From: Actinomadura montaniterrae
GTDB lineage: Bacteria > Actinomycetota > Actinomycetes > Streptosporangiales > Streptosporangiaceae
Direction of reading: 5' to 3'
NCBI RefSeq assembly: GCF_008923365.1
Contig: NZ_WBMR01000001.1
Coordinates: 186,001 to 250,000, forward strand
Length of the DNA: 64,000 nt
The stretch's first letter is position 1. Each line of letters begins with the position of its first letter. The position numbers and the translations under genes are program-made. The notes below the pieces were generated by a model. The model did no database searches and was not told the DNA's origin. It was given only the letters and a program-made list of their open reading frames with translations. Positions 32,829 through 40,645 of this stretch are shown piece after piece.

Positions 32829-33634
32829 TGCGCGCTCCCTGCGGTCCGCACCGATTCCAGGAAGGGCAGTACGAGCCCCACGAAGCCGTCCGGATCGGCG
32901 GCGAAGGGCACGTGCCCGGTCTCGAGCGTCCGCAGGTCCGCGTCGGGTATCGCCGCCTGCGTCTGGCGTGCGGCCGACATGGGGAGGATGATGTCGCGGG
33001 CCCCCCAGGCCAGCAGCACGGGTACACCGAGCCGGGGTCCGTCGGCCCGCAGGTCGTAGGCCGGATCGGCGATGCTGCGCCACAGCGCGGCGGACACGGC
33101 GGCGCCCGTCCTGCTGCGCGCCCTGCCCTGGACCCGGCGGGTGATGGCGCGGAGCCGGTCGCTGTCCGGCTTCATGTACCGGGGGACGAGCCGGGGGAAC
33201 ACCGCCCGGTTCACGGCCGGGACACCCAAGGCCCGGGCCGCGAGGCGGGGGACCTTGACGAACCCGCCGGCATTGACCAGGACCAGCCCGGCGACCCGGT
33301 CCGGGTGGTCCAGCGCGAGCCTGGCCGAGGCGTACCCGCCGACCGAATTGCCGACGAACACGGCCCGCTCCAGGTCCAGTTCGGCGACGAGATCGGCGAG
33401 AACGCCGGCCAGGAGCGGAGCCGTCACCGAACGCGGCCCCCCGTTCGGCAGCTCGGAACGACCGTGACCCGGCCAGTCCACGGCCAGCACACGATGACCG
33501 GCGGCTGCCAGAGGCTCCGCCACCGCGTCGAAGTCGGTGTGGTCGTGCAGTGCGGCGTGCAACAGCACGACCGGCCGACCGCGGCCCTGCTCGGCATAGA
33601 ACAACTGTCCCGCTCTACTTCGGACGAAAGGCAT
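32825..33634 (-). CDS. Alpha/beta-fold hydrolase
   Basis: A 269-residue serine hydrolase. The nucleophile elbow is VGNSVGG, the oxyanion region VVLLHAALHDHTDFD, the acid lies in ARDIILPMS and the catalytic His in LETGHVPFAADP. The fold is like meta-cleavage-product hydrolases and haloalkane-type esterases; substrate unknown. It is cytoplasmic. ATG 33634 is the start. It heads an operon with the TetR gene. Confidence 0.9.
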   Translation of the reverse strand: MPFVRSRAGQLFYAEQGRGRPVVLLHAALHDHTDFDAVAEPLAAAGHRVLAVDWPGHGRSELPNGGPRSVTAPLLAGVLADLVAELDLERAVFVGNSVGGYASARLALDHPDRVAGLVLVNAGGFVKVPRLAARALGVPAVNRAVFPRLVPRYMKPDSDRLRAITRRVQGRARSRTGAAVSAALWRSIADPAYDLRADGPRLGVPVLLAWGARDIILPMSAARQTQAAIPDADLRTLETGHVPFAADPDGFVGLVLPFLESVRTAGSAQ

Positions 33635-33653
33635 CGCACATCCTCGATTCGAT

Positions 33654-33671
33654 GACCGACCGGTCGGTCAC
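33654..33671. promoter_or_regulatory. Perfect 18-bp palindrome, candidate TetR operator
   Basis: TGACCGACCGGTCGGTCA lies 20 bp upstream of the hydrolase start, the classical form (GACCGACC/GGTCGGTC) of TetR-family operators. A nearby CTTGA-A-TCAAG repeat (33673-33683) may belong to the promoter. Confidence 0.75.
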
Positions 33672-33861
33672 TCTTGAATCAAGTTACTCCTTGTTCAAGC
33701 GAAGAGAACTCTTGTGGCGTGTGTCCTGGATCACGGACTGAAGTGGCCACGCCGGGCCGCCCAGGTCCGTCACCCCAAGGGAAACGGTCTCCGAGAGTGG
33801 GCGGCGCGCCCCCCCGGGGGCTGGGGGGCGTATCGGTGAGGGCGGACAGGTGAGGCTTTGA

Positions 33862-33962
33862 TATGCCCTCTACCTGGATGCCGCAGTCAAGCAGATCCGC
33901 AGCGACGCGTTCCCTGGCACGGACGAGATGTGCGCGCGGCTGTCGCCGGTCGCGTTCGAACG
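33862..33962 (+). mobile_element. Possible Tn3-family transposase tail fragment
   Basis: The frame starting at 33862 reads YALYLDAAVKQIRSDAF, then TDEMCARLSPVAFE. This resembles the C-terminal segment of Tn3-family TnpA (the YLDAAVxQLR...LSPL pattern). Nothing else of the transposase is present. Confidence 0.4.
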
Positions 33963-33978
33963 CAAGGCGTCGTTGGAC

Positions 33979-34410
33979 TCAGCGCAGGTCCGTGAGGATC
34001 TGGTCGATGCGGCGTGCGCGGGTCTGGGGTTTCTTGGCGCCGTCGACGGCCAGGATGTGGCGGCGGCGGTGGGTGTGGGACAGCCGGTCCCAGGCGGCTC
34101 TGGCCGCCGGGTCCGTGTCCAGGGCGCGGGCGAGGTCCTCGGGTTCGACGAGGCGGGGAGGGTCGTCGTCGAGTTCGACTCCGACTTCGACCTCTTCGCC
34201 GACGGAGACGCCGGCGGCCTTTCGGTTGGCGTTGCTGAGGCCGATCAGGTGGCGGCCGCGCATGATCGCGATCCTGCTCTGCCACGTGTGCCCGTTGAGG
34301 GTGATCGTCACCCTGGGGCGCGCGCCTCCGCCGAGCGCCTCCACGACCTCGGCGGGGACCTCCAGGCCGCGCATGGGCTCCGGAGGCTCGACCATGGTGC
34401 GGAACCTCAT
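33979..34410 (-). CDS. DUF1905/YdeI-OmpD-associated family protein
   Basis: A 143-residue cytoplasmic protein. The N-terminal beta barrel of DUF1905 type (MRFRTMVEPPEPMRGLEVP, PRVTITLNGHTWQSRIAIMRG, SVGEEVEVGVELDDDPP) is followed by a YdeI-type helical tail (DLARALDTDPAARAAWDRLS, RRIDQILTDLR). The function is unknown; relatives are linked to antimicrobial-peptide stress. ATG 34410 has GGGAG upstream. It is the third gene in a row with two VOC genes. Confidence 0.83.
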   Translation of the reverse strand: MRFRTMVEPPEPMRGLEVPAEVVEALGGGARPRVTITLNGHTWQSRIAIMRGRHLIGLSNANRKAAGVSVGEEVEVGVELDDDPPRLVEPEDLARALDTDPAARAAWDRLSHTHRRRHILAVDGAKKPQTRARRIDQILTDLR

Positions 34411-34486
34411 GACCTGCTCCCTCCATGCCCGCGCCGTCGTGGCCATGCGGGCCCCGGCGTCCCCGGGGCCCGCGGATCCACTGCGA

Positions 34487-34879
34487 TCACGAGCCGTAGG
34501 TGGTGACCTTCCACAGGTACCCGTCGGGGTCGGCGAAGTACCCGAAGTAGCCGCCCCACGGGGCCGGAGCCGCTTCACGCACGACGCTGCCGCCCGCCGC
34601 GACGGCCTTGCGGATCGTCTCGTCGACCTCGTCCCGGGACTCGGGGTTGAGGTGGAAGGACGCGCCGCGAAAACCGGACCCCTCGGGTGCGACCCCGGCG
34701 TCCTGAGCCGCGGCGTCCCACTCGTAGAGGGCCAGTCGCGGGGCGCCCTCGCCCAGGTGGAGCGCGACGAAGTGGCGGGTGTCCTTGTCGATCTCGCAGC
34801 CCAGCCCCTCGGTGTAGAAGCGCTTGGCGCGGCCCAGGTCGGCGACGCCGAGCATGACGGCGCTGATCTGCGGTGGCAT
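34487..34879 (-). CDS. VOC family protein, second gene behind ECF41-type promoter
   Basis: A 130-residue VOC-fold protein: ISAVMLGVADLGRAKRFYTE, HLGEGAPRLALYEWDAAA, then SGFRGASFHLNPESRDEVDE and WGGYFGYFADPDGYLWKVTTY. It is clearly similar to the neighbouring gene at 34936-35349 (FYTEGLG, WGGY), so the two arose by duplication. The last Glu metal ligand of classical glyoxalases is replaced by Lys in LWKV, so metal use is doubtful. Confidence 0.9.
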   Translation of the reverse strand: MPPQISAVMLGVADLGRAKRFYTEGLGCEIDKDTRHFVALHLGEGAPRLALYEWDAAAQDAGVAPEGSGFRGASFHLNPESRDEVDETIRKAVAAGGSVVREAAPAPWGGYFGYFADPDGYLWKVTTYGS

Positions 34880-34899
34880 GGTGTGCTCTCCTCACGGTC

Positions 34900-34917
34900 C
34901 GCCCGGCCGGCCGGGCG
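34900..34917. repeat. Perfect 18-bp GC palindrome between the two VOC genes
   Basis: CGCCCGGCCGGCCGGGCG lies in the 56-bp gap between the paired VOC genes. It can form a hairpin on the transcript and may reduce expression or stabilise the upstream message. Confidence 0.45.
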
Positions 34918-34935
34918 TCTTGCCGATCTCGGGGT

Positions 34936-35349
34936 CTACTCGGCGTACGGCTGGTCCTCGCCCTGTTCGCTGTAGCCGAGGCTCCAGATGTAGCCCTCGG
35001 GGTCGGCGAAGGTGCCGCCGTAGCCTCCCCACGGCAGGGCCCCGGCGGGCTTGAGGACGGTGGCGCCGGCCTTCTCGGCCTCGGCCATCACCTCGTTCAC
35101 CCGGGCCTCGCTGCGGACGACGTAGGTGAGGACAAGGCCGCTGAAACCGCTGCCCTCCGCGCTGGTGCCGACCTGGGCGGCGAGGCCGTCGCGGCCATAG
35201 AAGCCGACGGGCGAGGCGCCGTCGGAGGCGAAGAAGACGGAGATGCCCCAGTCGTCCTTGATCGTCCAGCCGAGGCCCTCGGTGTAGAACCGCTTGGCGG
35301 CGTCCATGTCCCGGACGCCCAGGAGGATGGAGCTGACGTGCGCCTTCAT
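34936..35349 (-). CDS. VOC family protein, first gene behind ECF41-type promoter
   Basis: A 137-residue VOC-fold protein (HVSSILLGVRDMDAAKRFYT, DGASPVGFYGRDGLAAQVG, SGFSGLVLTYVVRSEARVNE, WGGYGGTFADPEGYIWSLGY). It is a paralogue of the next gene. ATG 35349 is fixed by AAGGAGA 6 bp upstream. Upstream lies a promoter of TGTCACA-N16-TGTC form on the minus strand, shared in symmetric form with the divergent sigma gene, so it is a probable direct target of that sigma factor. Confidence 0.9.
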   Translation of the reverse strand: MKAHVSSILLGVRDMDAAKRFYTEGLGWTIKDDWGISVFFASDGASPVGFYGRDGLAAQVGTSAEGSGFSGLVLTYVVRSEARVNEVMAEAEKAGATVLKPAGALPWGGYGGTFADPEGYIWSLGYSEQGEDQPYAE

Positions 35350-35367
35350 GGTGGTCTCCTTCTGGGA

Positions 35368-35430
35368 TGTCACATGGGTGCGGTGGCACCTGTCACTTCC
35401 CATGACAGGAGTTTTCGCGGGAGTGTGACA
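35368..35430. promoter_or_regulatory. Symmetric pair of ECF41-type promoters
   Basis: Plus strand: TGTCACA (35368-35374), 16 nt, TGTC (35391-35394), directed at the sigma gene. Minus strand: TGTCACA (35430-35424), 16 nt, TGTC (35407-35404), directed at the VOC genes. The pair is symmetric around 35399. ECF41 promoters are reported as TGTCACA with a CGTC -10. Confidence 0.7.
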
Positions 35431-36302
35431 TGAGTGAGCACGACTGGGTGAGCGCGCGGTTCGCCGAGCACCAGCGGCACTTGCAGGCGGTGGCGTACCG
35501 GATGCTGGGCTCGCCGGGCGAGGCCGAGGACGCGGTGCAGGAGGCGTGGGCGCGCGTCAGCCGCGCCGACACCTCGGGTGTGGAAAATCCGGGCGGGTGG
35601 CTGACCACGGTCGTCGCGCGGGTGTGCCTGAACATGCTGGAGGCGCGCCGCGCCAGGCGGGAGGACACCGCGGGGGCGCTGCCGCCCGAGCCGGAAGCGC
35701 CCCAGGAGCGGCTCCACCCGGTGGACGGGACCGATCCTCAGGACGAGGCGCTGCTGGCCGACTCCGTCGGGATCGCGCTGATGGTCGTGCTCGACACGCT
35801 GAGCCCGGCCGAGCGGCTCGCCTTCGTCCTCCACGACGTCTTCGCGGTCTCGTTCCCGGAGATCGGCGCCGTCCTGGACCGTTCTCCGGCCGCGGCCCGC
35901 CAGCTCGCCAGCCGGGCCCGCCGCCGCGTACAGGGCGCCGCCGAGGCCGCGGACACCTCGCGCCCGGCGAAGCGGGAGATCGTCGCGGCGTTCCTCGCCG
36001 CGGCCCGCGACGGCGATTTCGACGCCCTGCTCGCCCTCCTCGACCCCGACGCGGTCGCCGTCGGCGACCTGCACGGCGCCGAAGCCGTCGCCGCCTTCTT
36101 CTCCGGCCGCGCCAAGGCCGCCCGCCTCGCCCTCGTCGACGGCGTCCCCGCCGCCGTCTGGACCCACCGCGGCACGGCCAAGGCCCTCATCGAGTTCACC
36201 ATCGACCACGACCGGATCACGTGGATCGCCGTCGACACCGACCCCGGCCGGCTCGCCGCCCTCGACATCGTCTTCCTGCCCACCCACCCGAAAGAGGCAT
36301 GA
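35430..36302 (+). CDS. sigJ: ECF41-type sigma factor (SigJ-like) with SnoaL-like C-terminal domain
   Basis: A 290-residue extracytoplasmic-function sigma factor. Region 2 (LQAVAYRMLGSPGEAEDAVQ, NPGGWLTTVVARVCLNML) and region 4 (LDTLSPAERLAFVLHD, FPEIGAVLDRSPAAARQL) are intact. Residues 185-290 form the SnoaL-like extension that regulates ECF41 factors in place of a separate anti-sigma (AAARDGDFDALLALLDPDAV, DTDPGRLAALDIVF). The start ATG 35430 has GGGAG 6 bp upstream. Its own promoter and that of the divergent VOC genes share the ECF41 motif, implying autoregulation. Confidence 0.93.
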   Translation: MSEHDWVSARFAEHQRHLQAVAYRMLGSPGEAEDAVQEAWARVSRADTSGVENPGGWLTTVVARVCLNMLEARRARREDTAGALPPEPEAPQERLHPVDGTDPQDEALLADSVGIALMVVLDTLSPAERLAFVLHDVFAVSFPEIGAVLDRSPAAARQLASRARRRVQGAAEAADTSRPAKREIVAAFLAAARDGDFDALLALLDPDAVAVGDLHGAEAVAAFFSGRAKAARLALVDGVPAAVWTHRGTAKALIEFTIDHDRITWIAVDTDPGRLAALDIVFLPTHPKEA

Positions 36303-36603
36303 TGAGCGATGCTCTCCGTCCGGCAAGCGCCCCGGGCACGGTCCTGCGCCCGTCGTCCTGCGTCGTGGCCGTCGCCGACCTCGAAGAGGCGGTCGCCTTG
36401 CGGCCACAGGCGCCGAGGTGATGCAGGAACCGATCGACCGCCCGGGCTTCCGCGACTGCGCCTTCCTTGACCCCTCCGGCACCTTCTTACGCTTCGTCCA
36501 GACCACCCGCGCCAACGAGATCGGCCCACTCGCAGCGGCTCCGACGAAAGGCCGAGCCCGAACCACCGGCGACGCAAGCGGGCACCCGCATGATGAACCG
36601 TGA
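36299..36603 (+). pseudogene. VOC gene with internal out-of-frame deletion
   Basis: From ATG 36299/36302 (overlapping the sigma stop as ATGATGA) the first frame reads VLRPSSCVVAVADLEEAVAL and then stops at 36421. A second frame resumes with ATGAEVMQEPIDRPGFRDCA, FLDPSGTFLRFVQ. Together these are the first and last strands of a VOC domain; the middle, about 60 codons, is missing and the frame is shifted. Originally it was translationally coupled to the sigma gene. Confidence 0.7.
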
Positions 36604-36702
36604 CCTCAGCGGCTTCCTTTCCTCCGCCACCGCCGGGAACCCATAGGGGAGGTGGCTCGGAAGCGCTGCCCACCCTCCCGCCGGAGGACAGCACGTCCCC
36701 GG

Positions 36703-36912
36703 TCAGCCGCCTTCACTTCCGCATGCCTCCAGCAGCGGCGCGAGCCGTCGCGCGGAGGCGGCCGGATGCACGGCCAAGTAGGTCTGTACGGTGAGCGGTC
36801 GGCCGATGGGGCGGAACCCGATGCGCTGGGCGGGCAGGGTCTCGGCCTGGGCGGCGTAGAAGACCGTCCAGCTCGGCCTGCCGGTCGCGATCGCGGCGAG
36901 TGTGTCCTGCCC
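36703..36912 (-). pseudogene. LysR-family regulator C-terminal fragment
   Basis: On the minus strand, GQDTLAAIATGRPSWTVFYA, QTYLAVHPAASARRLAPLLE ends at a TGA (36705-36703). This is the end of a LysR substrate-binding domain. The upstream domain and the helix-turn-helix are absent, so only about 70 codons remain. Confidence 0.6.
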
Positions 36913-37047
36913 GGCCCCAGCCGCCCTTTCCGTAGGCGACCGCTACCGCCACGGACGCGACCAGGATGGAAGACAAGGCCGGCATAGTGATCCACCGTCA
37001 GCGCGCAGGTCTCTGGTTTAGATCGTGCGAATGATGATGTTTGCCTT

Positions 37048-38268
37048 TCACAGACGGTTCGGATCTGGCGTTCGTCCGGATTCGAAATGGCTGCGGCATT
37101 GCCCGTCGAGCTGGCCCGGGCTTCCGCCAGGGGAACGCACCCAGGCGGCGAACGCTTCGACCGTGTCCACGACCGCCTCGAAGCGCAGCGAGGGGAACAG
37201 GTCGAACGCGTGCTGCGCCCACGGCAACTCGGCGTACACGACCGCGTTGGCGCTGACCTCGCGCAACCGCGCGGCGAAGCTCCGGGCGCTCTCGACCGGG
37301 ACGATCGTGTCCCGGTCGCCGTGCACGAGCAGGACCGGCGGCGCGTCCGGCCGCAGGTGGGCAGCCGGAGCCGAGTCATCGCTTTCGCCGTCGCCGAAAT
37401 AGGGGCCGTAGTAGCCGTTGAACACGATGACGGCGGTGACAGTGGTATCCGCGTCTTCGAATCCCGGCTGGTAGGCGGGGTCGTCGGGGGTGAGGCCGGC
37501 GAGGAGGGCCATGTGCCCGCCTGCCGAACTGCCCGAGACGAACAGGGCCCCGGGGTCGGCGCCGTACTCGTGCCCGTGCCGGCGCACCCACGCGATCATC
37601 TTCTTGGCATCGATGAGGTGGTCGGGGTGGGTCGCGGCGGGGCGCAACCGGTAGTTCGCGCTGACGACGACCCAGCCCTGGCGGGCGAGCCGGTGGACGA
37701 GCGGCATCGACTGCGTGCTCTTCCTGCCCTGCCGGTATTTGCCGCCGTGCAGGTGGATCAGGACCGGCGCGCCGGCGGGACGGGATCGGTGATGGTAGAC
37801 GTCGAGCAGGTTGCGGCGCCCGGCCTCGCCGTAGCTGATGTTGCGCACCTTCACCACCGCGCGGGGGCGCAGCCGGAACGGCATGGCGAGGATCCGCAGG
37901 TACGGCGGGCGCCTGCCCAGTGCAGCGGCCAGGTCGGGGGCGACGGCGGCGCGCCACCCGGCCCCGAGGCCGTCGTCCAAGGCCCGCGGGAGGGCGTGCG
38001 CTGAGCGACGGCCCCGCGCGGCGATGACGACGAGGCCGGCCACGATCAGCCCCGCCGCGGCCCAGCCGGACACGCCGAGATCGCCGTCCAGCGCCGTCAT
38101 CACCGTGGCCGGCGCCAGCAGCACCAGGGCGAGATGGGGGACCTCGTTGATCGCCAGATTGACCAGGAAGGTCAGTTCGGCGAGCGTGGCCGGGCGCCGC
38201 ACCGGCCAAAGGGCCAACAAGGTCGGCACCCCCACGAGGATCAGCGTGGTCAGGTATCCGATGGTCAC
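37048..38268 (-). CDS. Membrane-anchored alpha/beta hydrolase (carboxylesterase-like)
   Basis: A 406-residue enzyme. The N-terminal third has three to four TM helices (YLTTLILVGVPTLLALW, TFLVNLAINEVPHLALVLLA, AGLIVAGLVVIAA). The hydrolase domain begins near residue 120: HLHGGKYRQGRKSTQ gives the HGG oxyanion hole, VSGSSAGGH the nucleophile Ser, HGDRDTIVP the Asp and WAQHAFDLF the His. This matches hormone-sensitive-lipase-like esterases of actinomycetes with membrane anchors. GTG 38268 is taken as the start because it precedes the first TM. Confidence 0.87.
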   Translation of the reverse strand: MTIGYLTTLILVGVPTLLALWPVRRPATLAELTFLVNLAINEVPHLALVLLAPATVMTALDGDLGVSGWAAAGLIVAGLVVIAARGRRSAHALPRALDDGLGAGWRAAVAPDLAAALGRRPPYLRILAMPFRLRPRAVVKVRNISYGEAGRRNLLDVYHHRSRPAGAPVLIHLHGGKYRQGRKSTQSMPLVHRLARQGWVVVSANYRLRPAATHPDHLIDAKKMIAWVRRHGHEYGADPGALFVSGSSAGGHMALLAGLTPDDPAYQPGFEDADTTVTAVIVFNGYYGPYFGDGESDDSAPAAHLRPDAPPVLLVHGDRDTIVPVESARSFAARLREVSANAVVYAELPWAQHAFDLFPSLRFEAVVDTVEAFAAWVRSPGGSPGQLDGQCRSHFESGRTPDPNRL

Positions 38269-38579
38269 CGGCGCCTCAACTCCCGACGTCCCGGGCCGCG
38301 TGCCGTCTGTCCGGCGCGGCCTGTGCGACGACTGTCGCGCCGGGGCGGCGGTCCGCACATCAGCCGCGAGTCCGCGGCGTCTCCGACTTTGGTAGGGGCC
38401 CGCGGCGAGGCGAGCTCCCGGGCGGTCCGCCGACCAGTTGTTCCGTGCTGTGAGGGCGGGGGCGCGAAGTGACCGGGCGCCTGCGCCGAATCACCCTCCT
38501 CGCGGCTCGGCCGGCCCCGGCCGCTTCATCGTGGCCGCCCGGCCGGGGCGTGCGGGCGCGGGCGTTGCTCGCCTCGTTC

Positions 38580-39438
38580 TCAAGTGGCGGCGATCCAGCT
38601 TCCGTGCAACCCGAGCGGGATCCGGCTCGGCAGGTGGATCTGGGCGATCGGCTTTCCGGTGAAGTCCTGCGCCGAAAGGATCACCAGGTCCGAGGCGTTC
38701 CGTTCGGGATTGTGGACGTAGGACAGGACGTAGCCGTCGTCCTCGGCGCGGGCGCCGGAACGCGGGACGAACCGCCTCACTCGCGCTCGCGTGCTTCGGG
38801 AACCGGTGGAACTGCGATCGTCCGGTGGCCAGGTCGTGCTTGACCAGGCCGTTGCTGAACGCCGAGTCGGGGGTCGTGCCGTGCCCGTAGGCCTTCAGGA
38901 AGTCGGCGGTCGCGGCGGTGTATCCGTACCGGTGCTTGCGGCTGACCTGCGCGTCGGGAACCCGGGGGAACTCCTGCGGCCGGTCATCGAGCTGGGTCCG
39001 GCGGACGCCGCCGCGGGCCCGGTCGATCGTCCACCGCACCAGCGCGGGCGGCGCGCTGGTCGACAGCCGGTCGGCGCTGAACGGCGCGGGGAACTCGACG
39101 AAGTCGACCACGATGTCGCCGCCGTCGTCGTAGGCGTTAAGCGTGTGCGAGATGTAGGAGGGAGGCACGGTGATCCAGGTGACCGCACCCCCGGCGCGCG
39201 GAAAGTATCCGACCCGGTTGGGGCGCTTGGTGTCCCAGACCCAGGGGATCTTCTGCCCGTGGTTCATGGCGTCCAGGTCGAACATGATCGGCTGGTCGCA
39301 TGGTTCCGGCCCATGTGCCGTTGAAGTCGTACGGCCCGCCCGTGTAGAGCTCGTCGGTGAGTTCCTGTGGACGGGCGGTGCCCTCTTGTAGCGCGAGCGT
39401 CTTGCCACGGAATCCGATCACGTTGATGTTCGAGGCGA
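38580..39438 (-). pseudogene. Carotenoid oxygenase gene, 5'-truncated and frameshifted
   Basis: Three frames together read as the C-terminal half of a carotenoid cleavage dioxygenase: SNINVIGFRGKTLALQEGTA, ELTDELYTGGPYDFNGTW; then MFDLDAMNHGQKIPWVWDTK, SYISHTLNAYDDGGDIVVDF; then, after a frameshift near 38775, DDGYVLSYVHNPERNASDLV, PLGLHGSWIAAT. The stretch normally holding the MTAHPK histidine is missing between the first two parts. The N-terminal half is gone, cut at about 39438 where a TetR fragment begins on the other strand. Confidence 0.75.
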
Positions 39439-39854
39439 TCGAGCGGCAGAACGCGGCGGCCGCCGGGTTCCCGGACACCGGCGACGTCCACGCCGACCTG
39501 CGCGACCAGATGGTCGCCGTCGCGGAGTACTTCCAGGCGGCGCAGTCCTCGACATACCGGGAGATCATCGGTGCCGCGCAGTCGGACCCGGCGGCCAGGC
39601 AGGCCGTCCTCGACACACTGGTCAATCCCCGTGTCCAGGACTGCCGCCGACGGTTGGAACGGGCGCAGCAGCAGGGGCAGATCCGCGCCGACGCCGCAGT
39701 GGACGACATCGTCGAACTCATCTACGCCCCGCTCTACTACCGCCTGCTATTGGGGACCCGTCCGAACACGTCCAGGCAGGTCGAAGACATCCTGAACCTG
39801 GTGTTCGACGGAATCCGCTCCCGGACCCCGAGCCCCCCGTCCACTGACGACTGA
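39431..39854 (+). pseudogene. TetR-family regulator lacking its DNA-binding domain
   Basis: The frame reads FEAIERQNAAAAGFPDTGDV, AQSSTYREIIGAAQSDPAAR, VVDDI-like helices and LIYAPLYYRLLLGT, the ligand-binding domain of TetR proteins (TetR_C type), ending at 39854. No helix-turn-helix precedes it; instead the DNA runs straight into the inverted carotenoid oxygenase fragment. It probably once regulated that divergent gene. Confidence 0.75.
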
Positions 39855-40186
39855 CCCGGACCACAGCGCCCACAAGAGTTGGGAGACCCAACAGGACTTC
39901 TGGAACCCGTCAGATCACGATTTGTGTTCGGGGCACGACGTTGCAACGAAGGCCGCAAGGGGTTGATGCTTCTGGCGAGTTCCGCTGGATGCGAACGGGG
40001 GAGGATCTCTTGACCAAGTGTCATGGGCTCGGCACGGCGTTTCCGGCTAACGTGATATATCCACCAGGACCAAAGCCGCTTTCTTTCCGTGAGTCCGCGG
40101 CCTCCGGCTCCCCTTATGACTCCCGAGTGCCGTTCGGGGAGCTCCGAGGTGATTCCGGTTTAACCCTCTCACCTGCATAAACTCTG
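39855..40186. other. Intergenic stretch without gene
   Basis: I see no gene here. It precedes the degenerate tRNA. Confidence 0.4.
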
Positions 40187-40255
40187 TCGGGTCGGCGGGA
40201 TTCGAACCCACGACCCCTTGACCCCCACAAGGGCACCGTCACCAAGCCGTACCCG
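40187..40255 (-). tRNA. Degenerate tRNA-Pro(GGG)-like sequence
   Basis: On the minus strand the T arm is intact (GTGGGTTCGAATCCCGC) and the 3' acceptor is CGACCCGA, pairing with CGGGT at the 5' end over five bases. The anticodon arm CCTTG-TGGGGGT-CAAGG would present GGG, but U33 is G, and the D arm is several bases short. It looks like a decayed tRNA-Pro or the 3' tRNA copy at an integration site. Confidence 0.4.
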
Positions 40256-40645
40256 GCCGAGATAGAGGTAGGGGAGTGGCCCTAATTGAGCTCTATCGCG
40301 TGATTGCCTGGAAGCTCGAACCGGGCTGAACGCAGGTGAGTCAGGATCGGCGAGATCTTAAGCCAGGTCACGGATGCACTCGCGACGCTGGCAGGATCCC
40401 GTCTCCGCGAGAGCCGGACCGCGATTGTCCGGCGAGCACTCACCATTCAACCTCGCAAAGGGGTCGCCGCCCGGCGCACGGGTGAGACCGACTGCCGTCA
40501 GCCGCCCACCTCCCAGCGGTTGGTCGGAGCGCGGCGCTATACCCGCGCCGATATACCGCAGTCCATAACAAGCATTGGGATTACCTACCGGGACGAGATC
40601 AGGATGTGGCCATCCGAACTATCCCCGACCGATGGAGGTCAGCCC
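40256..40645. other. Intergenic stretch before amidohydrolase
   Basis: No gene seen; the GGAGG (40634-40638) belongs to the following gene. Confidence 0.4.

Noticed and set aside
40187..40255. Functional tRNA gene
   Set aside because: The D arm is short, U33 is replaced and the acceptor pairs at only five positions; I keep it only as a degenerate copy.
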